Shown here: positions 1-18,030 of the stretch, piece after piece
Position numbering within the stretch: the first letter of the stretch is position 1
Layout of the letters: each line of letters starts with the position of its first letter
Source of the DNA: Anaeromyces robustus
Taxonomy: Eukaryota; Neocallimastigomycota; Neocallimastigomycetes; Neocallimastigales; Neocallimastigaceae
Length of the DNA stretch: 50,000 bases
Direction: 5' to 3'
NCBI GenBank assembly: GCA_002104895.1
Contig: MCFG01000033.1
Location: forward strand, 215,001-265,000
Program-made: the position numbers and the translations under genes
The notes under the pieces: model-generated
What the model was told of the DNA's origin: nothing
Databases searched by the model: none
Seen by the model: the letters and a program-made list of their open reading frames with translations, nothing else

Positions 1-224
1 AAAATATATTAAAAATACAGATCAATTAAATAATAGTATTTTAAACGAAATTAAATATATTATTAATAGTAATTAAAAAAAAAAATTTTTATCAAAGAAA
101 AAATAGTAAATATTATATATATAATATTATAAAAAAAAGAAAATAATAAATTTATATATCTATCGAAAAAAAAAAATAAAAAAGAACTTTTATTTATAAA
201 AGAAAGAAATATATAAATATATCA
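1..224. other. A+T-rich upstream flank of the DENN gene
   Basis: This is almost pure A/T sequence with A-runs and no open frame. It is the 5' flank and probable 5' UTR of the gene starting at 225. No distinct promoter motif can be singled out in this base composition. Confidence 0.5.
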
Positions 225-7114
<6,890 letters not shown>

Positions 7115-7464
7115 ATAATATAATTATATATAATATAAATAAATGTATATTAAAATAATAATATAAATATCTATTTAAAAGTATTAATATTTACAAAAAG
7201 ATATAATTATATATATATATAAGAAATAAAATTATTATATATATATATATAATTATTTTATTATTATTATACATACATTAGTAAATTATTCATTTTTATT
7301 AATTTTTTATCTTCTTTTTTTTTTTTTTTTATTTTATTAATAAAAAACAATATGGTAATTTTTTTTATGTTTAAATAAAAAAATACAATTGCATATTATT
7401 TTAAAAATAAATATAAATACTAGAAAAAGAATAAATGCCTTTATATATATATATATATATTTTT

Positions 7465-7465
7465 A

Positions 7466-7516
<51 letters not shown>

Positions 7517-7521
7517 ATGAA

Positions 7522-7584
<63 letters not shown>

Positions 7585-7587
7585 ATA
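7465..7587 (+). repeat. (AAAT)n tetranucleotide array
   Basis: About 30 AAAT units, with one point interruption near 7519, lie 350 bp past the DENN stop codon. The array is preceded by a TA run. Confidence 0.95.
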
Positions 7588-7901
7588 GAAATTATATAAA
7601 TTATATAATTTTTGTAGCTTTATTAATTTATATATATAATACATGTAGATAGATAATGTATGTAATTATACAAAAAAAAATTCTAATAAACAATTAAAAT
7701 ATAATAATAAAAGATAGAATTAAGTATATTATTTAATATTGTATATTGTATATATTATTTGTAATGATTTAACTCTTTCATCTAAAAAAAAAAAAAAAAA
7801 AAGAAATAATATACTTTATGGCATTTCAACAATTTGGAATAAATATTTACTTCACACTTGAATAGAAGAATTTTTATTTACTAAACAATTAAAACTATCA
7901 T

Positions 7902-8150
7902 CTAAACTATTACTAATATTAACATTAAAAACTTTTTATAAAAAATTATGTCCATGCTCTTGAACGTCTCCCGGAGAATTTTTACTATTATTATTATTAA
8001 TATATCAATTAAGAAAAATATAAAAACATTTGTGAAAAATGTGACTAACTCACAATAGCCAATAGCCGAAACAGGAACAGAAGATTCTAAATGAACCTTT
8101 GATATAATTAGTTCATAGTATTGTCTCCGTTTCCCCACAACAATATTTAA
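7902..8150 (-). other. Possible decayed coding stretch
   Basis: A minus-strand frame stays open here at a base composition that is richer in G+C than the surroundings (for example the CTCCGGGAGACG segment near 7966). There is no ATG; the open frame begins at a GTG-type codon. The frame reads into a hydrophobic stretch that is probably A+T-rich noise. It matches no family I know and may be chance or an exon remnant. Confidence 0.2.
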
Positions 8151-8304
8151 TTTTTTTTTTCAAATGTATAACGCCCATTAAGAAAAGTTTTAAGCATCAA
8201 GTAATAATAAGATATTATCTTCATAATCTTCGTACGAGTCCATAAGATATTTCTAATGATTTATCTTCAAAAATCTAATGAGAAAAACTTTGTATTTTTT
8301 TTAG

Positions 8305-8432
8305 TTTGACTCTGATAATAAAATAATTCTCTATGTTTGGAATGAAATATTTGGATATGTTATGAATGATGTTATTGATATTAGATATATATTTATTAAG
8401 AAACTCCAACAATCTACTAATAATTCATGTTT
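8305..8432 (+). other. Orphan exon-like segment
   Basis: A 128 nt stretch is open for 42 codons and reads as plausible protein (FDSDNKIILYVWNEIFGYVM and onward). It is preceded by a T-rich AG acceptor (8303-8304) and followed by a GTAAGT donor (8433-8438). No compatible exon could be found on either side. It could be the remnant of a dead gene or a chance open frame. Confidence 0.25.
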
Positions 8433-8849
8433 GTAAGTCATGAATGAATGAAAAAAACAAAAACAAAAACAAATTTCTGTTTAAGATAAACTATGACATA
8501 GCACAATTGTTGATCCCAAAGTTTTTTTCATTTTTTTTTCTTTTTTTAGCTTATTTATGTACGTGAGTTAAAAAAAAGTGCTTTAAGTTAAAATTTACTT
8601 TTGTAAGGAACAACAAGAACAATATCATTAACAAAAAAGAATATTACAACAAATTAAATTACCACGTAAAATTTCATAGTTAGATTAAATATTCAATATG
8701 TTAAAATGACTAAATTAATATTAACTATTGATTAATATTAATTAATGACTTATGATTAATTAATATAAAGCCACTAGATAACTAAATATACCAATTATTT
8801 AAAGATTTTTTTTTTTTAAATAACTAACTAAATAACTAACTGACTAAAT

Positions 8850-8877
8850 AAAATAAATAAATAAATAAATAAATACA

Positions 8878-8944
<67 letters not shown>

Positions 8945-8969
8945 GTAAATAAATAAATAAATAAATAAG

Positions 8970-9036
<67 letters not shown>

Positions 9037-9037
9037 G

Positions 9038-9112
<75 letters not shown>

Positions 9113-9117
9113 ATATA
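8850..9117 (+). repeat. Long (AAAT)n tetranucleotide array
   Basis: About 265 bp of AAAT units occur here with rare AAGT and ACAT variants. The flank at 8821-8849 carries a degenerate ACTA-type prelude, as if the array had grown out of it. Confidence 0.95.
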
Positions 9118-9521
9118 TAATCAAATAAATAAATTAATGAAATGAATACAAGAAAAAATAATTTTTTTTAGTTAATAATTTTATTATAATTATTATTATT
9201 ATTAATTTTTTTTTTGAATTTTTTTTTCTTGATTTTTGATTTTGTTATTGTTGATTATTTTAATTATTAATTTGTTTTTAATTTTTTTTTTTAAATAATT
9301 AAAGAAATAAAAAAATTTACATATAATCAATATATATAAATTATTTAATTCTTTTTTTTTTTTTTTTTTAAATCAAATTTGGATATTATTATATATATAT
9401 TTTTTAATATATAATATTATTATTATTAATTTTTTTTTTTTGTGGTTGTTTAATATTTTTTTTTTTTAAAATGAAGAAAATAGATAATATAATTATTGAT
9501 ATATATATATATATTTATACC

Positions 9522-9522
9522 G

Positions 9523-9565
<43 letters not shown>

Positions 9566-9579
9566 AAAAAAAAAAAAAA
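9522..9579 (+). repeat. Poly(A) tract
   Basis: Nearly 60 bases of A are interrupted by a single T. No retroelement body or flanking duplication was seen next to it, so it is treated as a homopolymer. Confidence 0.85.
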
Positions 9580-9649
9580 TAATAAAAGCTTTGATATACA
9601 TAACATAAAAAAAAATATTTACTATTTATCTACTAATTGAAATTAACTA

Positions 9650-9681
<32 letters not shown>

Positions 9682-9903
9682 GGTATTCATAGTAATTATT
9701 CATAATTAATATTAATATTATTATTATTATTATTATTAAATTGATATATAATTTTTTAAATTTTTTTTATTGTTATTATGTTATTATTTATTTATAATAA
9801 TATAAAAAGAAAAATAATATAAAAATAATATAAAATACAAGGGTTATTAAAAAAAATTATTATTATTATTTTTTTAATTAATTAATTAATTATTTTTTTT
9901 TTC

Positions 9904-12750
9904 TCAAGATAAAACTGGGTGTTGTACTGATAAAGAAAAAACATTATTATTAGAATTATTATTAGAAAGAGCATCAGAAGTTAATTGCATATCTATATTA
10001 TAATTATTATATGTTTTATCTTCAATTGAATTAATGATAGGCGAATCCTCCATGGATTGATTTTGTATAGCATTTGTACTTTCAAAGTTACTTAATGCTG
10101 GTAAACAAGACTTATTAATAGTATTATTATCAAATAATTTATAAGGTTGTTCCATAGAATTTTCATTTAATGAAAATGAATTTTCATCTAATGAAGAAGA
10201 ATTTGCGTTAAAATTTGATAAATTATTAATTATATTATTATTTGTTTTTGGTTTTGGTTCCATAACAGATATTTCTTGATTACTATTATTATTATTAAAA
10301 TTATTTGAAGTTAAACTACTACTTAATAAAGTTGTAGTATTATTAAAATTTTGTTGATTTGGATTACTTTTTCCTATAGATAATTGAGAAAAATCTTCAC
10401 TAAGAATATTTCCATTTAATAAAGGTGAATTCTTTTGCTTCTCAGAAGCAAATGTTGCCATTAAAGGATTAAGTTTTTTATAATCGTCGTTATTTTCTGA
10501 TTTTGTTAAATGACGTAAGGAACCAATCGCTCCAATATTTGGGGAAGGTGTTTGATTTGTTGTGGTATTTGTTGTGGAAGTGTATGCTGGAAGCATAGAT
10601 TGGGATATTTGTACCGTTGAATTATTATTATATATTTGAGGCATTATATTATTAATTTTTGAATATTGATCTAATACAGATGATACACTTTTACGTTTAT
10701 TTTGATTTTGATTTTGACTTTGACTTTGACTTTGACCTAGATTTTGATTTTGATTTTGGAATAAATTAATATTATTATGACTAACACTTGGAGAAGATGG
10801 CATTGATTTTGAGTTGTATATATTTTGTTGTGATTGTTGTGATTGTTGTTGTTGTTGTTGTTGAAGATCAAAAGAATTATCATTTAATAAGAATGTTGAT
10901 GAATTAACATCATTTAAAGCTGTATTTAAAGAATAAAGTCCTGGAGAGGCATTATTCATATATCTAGTATTAGCATTACTAGTATTATTACTATTTGAAA
11001 AACTTGGTGAAGGGGATGGAATTCCTCTATTAATAAGCCCATTAATATAAGGTGAACTAGCTTGATTTCTTTTATAATTTTGATTTTTATCCATATTTAC
11101 TCCAAAGTAAGGAGAAGACGTAGACGCATTATATGTTGGAGAAGTTAAACCATTAATATTAATATTAGCATTAACACTAGCATTAACATTAACATTAACA
11201 TTTATATTATTACTATTATTTTTTGGATATGGTGAAGCTATATTAACTTTAGCATTACCAAGATATGGAGAAGTTGGCATTGCTATATTAGAATTGATAA
11301 TATTATTATTATTAACATATGGTGATGGGAAATTATTTATATTTGTCATAGATGAATCAAGTGAAAACTTTTTTGAATTAGAATTTAATGAATTCTTAAT
11401 TGTTTGACTTCCACTACGTCCAATAAATAATGGGGAATCATTCTCAGCGAATTTTTGTGATGGAGAAGGTGAAGAATTTGAGGAAGATGAAGTAAATGGA
11501 GGTGGTGATTGAATAGAAAAATCATTCATATTAAGTTCATTATTTAAATAATTAGGGGCTGTAGGTGGAAGTTTAGTGGTAGTAGTTGATGGATATAAAT
11601 TATTAGCAAATAATGAAGTATCTTTATCATTTAAATCACCATTATTACTCATAAAAAGTTTAGATAAATAATCAATCATTATTTGATTTTCGGCAATTTT
11701 TTGATTTGCTTCTTCAATTGATGGGTATCGACTATTATTATTCATATTCATTAATAATGGTCCATTATTTGAAAAGTTACCAATAGGTGATGTTGGACAA
11801 CTATTAATATCATAAAGAAATGGATCATTGGTAATAAGACGATTATTTTCAAACATTTTATTTGATGTACTAACACTTCCCAAATTTATACTTTTTCTAG
11901 AGTTAGCAGAAAAACTATTCATGAAATTAGTTGTAGGACTTATTGGTGAAAGGGTATTCGAAACATTATTTGAACCTGTCATATCATAAGCTTTTAATGA
12001 ATTTAAAGATGGACTACCACCCATATCTGTTGATTTAAATACATTAGGCATTCCTGCCATTGAAACAGGACTACTAATCATATCATAATTAAGAAGAGAA
12101 CCAAAATATGGACTATTTGTTTCATAATTCTTAAGACCATTACTACTTGGACTTGGTACATCCATACGTTTTCCATAACTATTATTTAATGATGGACTAT
12201 GTACAGGATTACCATTATCAAAATTATAATCTCTTAAATCATTATTCATGGAATTATTATCATTTCTTTTATTATTTATTCTTCTCTTTAAAACAGATAT
12301 AGCTTGTTGCCTTTGAGATGCTTTATCATTCATAATATAATCATCAACACTTAGTTTACGATAGCTATTTGGGCTAATATCATTACCATTAGCGGCATTA
12401 TTAGTTCTTTTACGAAGTATAACTAAAGCAGCTGATCTTTTACGTTCAACTGTTGAAGGATATGGTTTTGGGCTAGAGGAATATTCATTTGAATTTGGTA
12501 ATATATTTCCATATTTTTTATTTACTTCATAATTTGTTTCTAAAGTTTGTATTAATTTCTTTTGAAGTTTTTCAATGTATGCAGCTGAAGGAACGTTATT
12601 CGTTAATTGTTGTTGATATTGCCTTCTTGTTTCATTTCTTAAAGTCATACCATCTGTATAAGAATATCTTCTTGTATTAATATCATTATTAAAAAACGGT
12701 ACAAGTTTTTTCATAGGAAAATCATTCATAACCTTTTTATTAGAATACAT
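9904..12750 (-). CDS. Asn/Ser-rich protein with repeated SPY motifs, unknown function
   Basis: A single uninterrupted frame runs from ATG 12750-12748 to TGA 9906-9904, giving 948 aa. No known domain is recognised. The N-terminal ~180 residues are basic and contain two similar short helices, AALVILRKRTNN and QAISVLKRRINN, about 50 residues apart. The middle is disordered and carries six SPY tripeptides (SPYF, SPYV, SPYL, SPYP, SPYF, SPYI) and many other SP/TSP sites, the minimal target of proline-directed kinases. Gln-rich runs and an NVNVNV-type tract follow, and the C-terminus is Asn/Ser-rich. No signal peptide or membrane segment is visible. A phosphorylated regulatory or scaffold protein is a reasonable guess from composition alone. 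The gene converges with the DENN gene. Confidence 0.82.
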   Translation of the reverse strand: MYSNKKVMNDFPMKKLVPFFNNDINTRRYSYTDGMTLRNETRRQYQQQLTNNVPSAAYIEKLQKKLIQTLETNYEVNKKYGNILPNSNEYSSSPKPYPSTVERKRSAALVILRKRTNNAANGNDISPNSYRKLSVDDYIMNDKASQRQQAISVLKRRINNKRNDNNSMNNDLRDYNFDNGNPVHSPSLNNSYGKRMDVPSPSSNGLKNYETNSPYFGSLLNYDMISSPVSMAGMPNVFKSTDMGGSPSLNSLKAYDMTGSNNVSNTLSPISPTTNFMNSFSANSRKSINLGSVSTSNKMFENNRLITNDPFLYDINSCPTSPIGNFSNNGPLLMNMNNNSRYPSIEEANQKIAENQIMIDYLSKLFMSNNGDLNDKDTSLFANNLYPSTTTTKLPPTAPNYLNNELNMNDFSIQSPPPFTSSSSNSSPSPSQKFAENDSPLFIGRSGSQTIKNSLNSNSKKFSLDSSMTNINNFPSPYVNNNNIINSNIAMPTSPYLGNAKVNIASPYPKNNSNNINVNVNVNASVNANININGLTSPTYNASTSSPYFGVNMDKNQNYKRNQASSPYINGLINRGIPSPSPSFSNSNNTSNANTRYMNNASPGLYSLNTALNDVNSSTFLLNDNSFDLQQQQQQQSQQSQQNIYNSKSMPSSPSVSHNNINLFQNQNQNLGQSQSQSQNQNQNKRKSVSSVLDQYSKINNIMPQIYNNNSTVQISQSMLPAYTSTTNTTTNQTPSPNIGAIGSLRHLTKSENNDDYKKLNPLMATFASEKQKNSPLLNGNILSEDFSQLSIGKSNPNQQNFNNTTTLLSSSLTSNNFNNNNSNQEISVMEPKPKTNNNIINNLSNFNANSSSLDENSFSLNENSMEQPYKLFDNNTINKSCLPALSNFESTNAIQNQSMEDSPIINSIEDKTYNNYNIDMQLTSDALSNNNSNNNVFSLSVQHPVLS

Positions 12751-13084
12751 TATTACTTATTTCCTTTTTATATATATTAATAATTTTAAATTTATTTATT
12801 TTACGTTCTAGGGGTTATGTTATGTGTTTACAAAGTTTTTACAAGATTGTTTATTTTTTTTTTAAAAAAATTTAATTAAACTATTGTAATTTGTTTTGAA
12901 AACAATAATTAAATAAACTTGTGTAAATTATTTATTTTTTTTATTGTTGTTTATTTATATTGTTATTATTTTTTTTTAGTATATTGAATTAATTATATTA
13001 ATTCATATTTTTTAAATTATTTTTTTTTAATCTATAAATTTATAATTAATATAAATAAAAATATACATATATATAATAATTTAA

Positions 13085-13201
13085 TTAGTTTATAAAATAA
13101 TATAAAATATTTTTAAATTTATAATTTATAAAATAATAAAAAATATTTTTAAATTTATAATTTATAAAATAATATAAAATAGTTTTTAAATATATAATTT
13201 A
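13085..13201 (+). repeat. Three imperfect copies of a ~50 bp A+T-rich unit
   Basis: The pattern of TTTATAAAATAATATAAAAT followed by a TTTTTAAATTTATAAT-like segment occurs three times in tandem with small differences. Confidence 0.7.
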
Positions 13202-14682
13202 TATAGTATTAATAAAATATATTTACAATTTTTTTTTTGTTTCCTTTTTTTTTTTTATTTTTGATTAAATTTTAACACTATTTTTGAAAATATATCATAA
13301 ATAGTATTAATTTATATTATTGCGTAAATTGATATATAAAAGATCAATTTATTAGTCCGAAGATTTGTTATTATTAAATTTATATTTTCCGTTTTTGATT
13401 TATATATTGTAAATTTATTGATACAATAGTTTATTTAAAATATGTGTTTATTTGATTGCTTTTCTGTTTTCAATTTTTTTTTTGTAAAAAAAAAAAAAAT
13501 TTGTGAAAAAAAATAGATATCTTTCTTATATAATTGTTATTGAAAAAAAGAGTTAAATTTTTCTTAAAAAAAAAAACTATTAAACTAAATAACGATTAAT
13601 ATTTTTATTAAAAAGAAAATTAATACCAAAAAAAAAAAGAAAATCAATATTGATTACAATTATTTAAAACATCAAAAAAATTGTTTATTTTACTATTATT
13701 TTTTTCTTAAATTATTCATTATTATTGATTTTTCTTTGTAATTGAATTATTTTATTATTTATTCAATTAATATTTTTTATTTTTAATATCATATAAATAA
13801 TAAATATTGAATTTTAATAATAAAATTCTATTTTCAATTTTCTTTTTACTTTTTTTTAATTGAATAAATAATTAAAAAAAAAGGTATATTTTTTTCCAAT
13901 TTTTTTTTCTTTTCTCAAATTGTTTTTTTTTTATTATTTTTTTTATTTATTTATTCTACTGAGTATTTTTTTTATTTTCTTTTTCTAATTATTATTTTTT
14001 GGCTTACTAAGTAATGTTTTTGTGAATTAAAACATAATCGATATTTTTAATTCTTAAAAAAAAAAAAAAATAAAAAAAATTTTTTTATATAAAAAAGATT
14101 ATTTAATTTTTTTTTTAAATTGCTATTGGTATTTAAATATACTTTTATTATATCCTATTATTAAAAAATAAATAAAAGATAGAGTAATGTTTTTATATGT
14201 AATATTTTTTTTAATTAATAATAATAAAATTCAAATGACTATGAGAAAAAAATAAAATAAAGTGACTTTTTATTTATTTTTTCTCTTTTTATTATTATTA
14301 ATTCTCTTAAATAATAAAATAAGTTTTTTTTTTTTTTTTTTTTTTTTATTTATTTATTTATTTTTTTTTTTTTTTATTTTGATATAAATCAATAACAAAA
14401 AAAAAAAAAATATATATATATATATAGTTATAAATAAATTTTTAAAGAAAAATTCAAAAGAATTTTTTTTGTTGATTTTTAAGAGTATTTATAAAAAATT
14501 TTTTTTATTATTATTTTAAATTATTAATATATATTCTAGGCAATTAATTAAATATATTATTAATATATTTTGTTATATATTTTCTTTATAAATTATATAA
14601 ATAATATATGATGAAGTCTAAAAGTAGTAATAATCATAATAATCAACAATCAATAATTAATATTTAATAATAAAAATAATTA

Positions 14683-14758
<76 letters not shown>

Positions 14759-14782
14759 AAATAATAAATAATAAATAATAAT
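14683..14782 (+). repeat. (AAAT)n array passing into an AAT/AAAT compound repeat
   Basis: About 75 bp of pure AAAT are followed by alternating AAT and AAAT units. Confidence 0.93.
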
Positions 14783-16248
14783 TATTAATATATTTATTAA
14801 AGAAATATATATAAATATATATTATTAATATATTATAATATATAAAATTATTTTATTATTTAATTATTTTTATAACAGAGAAAAAAAAAAGAAATAAATT
14901 TTTTTATTTCATTTAATATAAATTCTCTTTATACATACTATATATTATGAATGTATTATAATATATTTATTATAATCCATTTCTAAAAAAGTTCTAGTTC
15001 ATTAAATACATTTTAATATATACATTAGTATATAACATATAATAAATTAGTATATATATTCTAATATAATAATTATATATTAGTATTCAATTAACATTCA
15101 ATTTTAATATAAACAGCATTATATAAATAATAAATGGTTAAAATAAAAAATTTTTAAATGCTAATATATTTTAATATATTTATGATATTAATATAATATA
15201 TTATGTAATATATTATCAATTATAATCTAAATATTTTAGTACAATTTTATTATTTAATTTAATAGTTGAATATTAAGAAATTCATTCGTAAACTTAAAAA
15301 ATAAAAAATAAATAAAAAAAAAACATATTATTATTAATATATGCATAATATATGAATAACATAATATCATGCATATATTATAATATAAAATTACAATATA
15401 TTAATTTATTATTTATATATAAAATTACTATACATAGAAATTTTGTTTCAACAAAAGACGATGATATAAATATTTAATATATTTTAATATATTATAAATT
15501 ATATAATCCAATATATTTATTTAATGTTAATAATTTTATATTTATTAAAGTTTAAAATTTTATTATTTATTTATTAGAATATTACCAAAATATATGAAAT
15601 AAATAGTTATTAATATTTATTTCATAATAAAATTAAATATTTCATCATAAAAAAAAATATTATAATTAATATATTATTATATATAAGAAATAGTTTTTTT
15701 TTTAAAAAATTGAAATTGATATTAAATTATTAATTCTATTAATAATATATATTATATATTAAATATTATATATACATTAAATATTAAATATTAAATATTT
15801 AATAATAATAAACTTTTATAATATCATAATTATTAAAATCATTAATAATCCATAATTTATTATAAATTAAAATTTTATAATAGGATTTTTTTTATATTTC
15901 TAATATTTAATAAAATTTATTTGTCTAACATTAACTTTTTTAAAAATTCTATAATAAAAAACTAAAAATCATTTCAATTTAGTTCAAAATATTATAAAAT
16001 AACGTTTTTTTATATAGAAATTAAATATAATTTCATTTTATTCTAATATTAAAATAAGAATTAATAAATATAATAAAAATGTTTTTTGTTTTGGATTATG
16101 AATTGTACAACCTTTTTTTTTTTCCTAGTCAATATTATTATTTTAATAAAGTTCCAACAAATAAATCCCAAATCCCTTATGTTTTCAAAATTTAATTTAT
16201 TAATTTATTGAAAAAAAACTATTTTTTATCTTTTTTATTTTTTTTATA

Positions 16249-16251
<3 letters not shown>

Positions 16252-16301
<50 letters not shown>

Positions 16302-16302
16302 G

Positions 16303-16358
<56 letters not shown>

Positions 16359-16416
16359 AAATAAATAATAAATAAATAAATAAATAAGTAAATAAATAAA
16401 TAAATAAATAAATAAG

Positions 16417-16467
<51 letters not shown>

Positions 16468-16469
16468 AT
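16252..16469 (+). repeat. Long (AAAT)n array
   Basis: About 218 bp of AAAT units include a few AAGT variants and two AAT slips near 16355-16375. Confidence 0.94.
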
Positions 16470-17886
16470 TGATATATGTATATTTAGATAAATTTTATAA
16501 AAAAATTTTAATTTTCTTTTATTTACTTATAAATATAATAAGTTAATGATTCTTATCACTTGTTAATTATTATTAAGTATATATTTATTCAAGATTTTAA
16601 CATATAACATAATTTTTTTTTGTTTTTTTTATTATTTTAATAGTTTTTATAAAAAAAATAAAAATGATAATAATATAATAAAGCTTTGAATTTAAAGGAA
16701 AATATCTAAAAACCAAAATAGTATAAATATAAATTTTACATGAAACTTTTTTTTTTCTTAGTTTTAATTTATGTATAATAATATTTTATTTTATATAATT
16801 TATCATTGATTTTCATTTTTTTTTCCATTTTTTTTTAATAAAAAATAATTATAATAATATAATGTTTTTTTTTAATATAATTAAAATTAATACATACATA
16901 CATACATACATACATATTCATATAATTCTAGATTTTTGTTTTTTTTCCTTTCCTTTCCTTTCCTTTTTCCTTTTTTTCTTTTTTCTTTCTTACTAATGTC
17001 ATAACAAATAATAATTAATAATAAACTTTTTGTTTTAATTTGTTTAATTAAAAACTTTATTGTACAATTTTATGAATCATAGCTAAATGTTATAGTTTTG
17101 GTTTGTATATTATAAAAATTGCTTTATAATTTTTCGGTTACAGGGCTTAAAATAATAAGTAATAAAATAAGTAATAAAATACAAGAATGAAGTACAAGTA
17201 TGATAATGTTAAATAATAATTTATCGTAGATTTTTTAATACAGTTTATATATCATATATATAAAACATCTAATCATTATATATATTTATAAAATCAAAAG
17301 TAGTAATAAAGAATATATAATAATTTAAATAAGAGTTAATTAAAAAAAAATGTTTATAATGATACTAATAATAATAATAAAATAAAGGAAAAAAATAATA
17401 TTAATAATAAGAAAAGTGATATTAATTTAGAGTGATACATAAAATAATCATTTTAATTTAATATATTAGACAAATATATATTTATATATCTTCAATTAAT
17501 TTTCAATTCATTTTATGTTTTTTTTTTTAAATCCTTTTTTAAATAATTTTAATAAAAATTAATGTAATATTAATATTAATAATTAAGGTTTGTATAACAA
17601 AAAACAAATTAGAATGAATAATAAAATAGAATTTATAAAAAAAAAAATAAAAAAAAAAAGTATAAAAAAATAATTTATTGAAAAATCTGAATAATTAATT
17701 TAATTAATTAATTTTAATTAATCATGATATATATTTTATGATTTATGATTTATTATTAATTATTAAATATACTATATATGTAAAAAATGCCTTACTTTAA
17801 TATATTAATATTTAATTAACTTTAACAAATAAAAATTAAGCAAGAATGAAAAAAAAATAAATATAACATAATTAATTATTTTAAAT

Positions 17887-17889
17887 ATA

Positions 17890-17924
<35 letters not shown>

Positions 17925-17967
17925 ATAGATAAATAGATAAATAAATAAATAAATAAATAAATAAGTA

Positions 17968-18030
<63 letters not shown>
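17887..18030 (+). repeat. (AAAT)n array with AGAT variants
   Basis: About 140 bp of AAAT units are interrupted by AGAT units near 17926-17940 and a GTAT slip near 17965. Confidence 0.93.

Larger units (their letters stand above)
7115..9903. other. Gap between convergent genes
   Basis: This is the 3' flanking region of the DENN gene and of the SP-rich gene, which converge here. It holds two AAAT arrays, A- and T-runs, and a slightly less A+T-rich stretch at about 7900-8430 that may be old coding sequence. No intact gene was found. Confidence 0.7.

Noticed and set aside
8828-9124. Leu-Phe-Ile-Tyr repeat open frame, also similar frames at 7441, 27067 and 39462
   Set aside because: These are produced entirely by the TTTA/AAAT tetranucleotide arrays.
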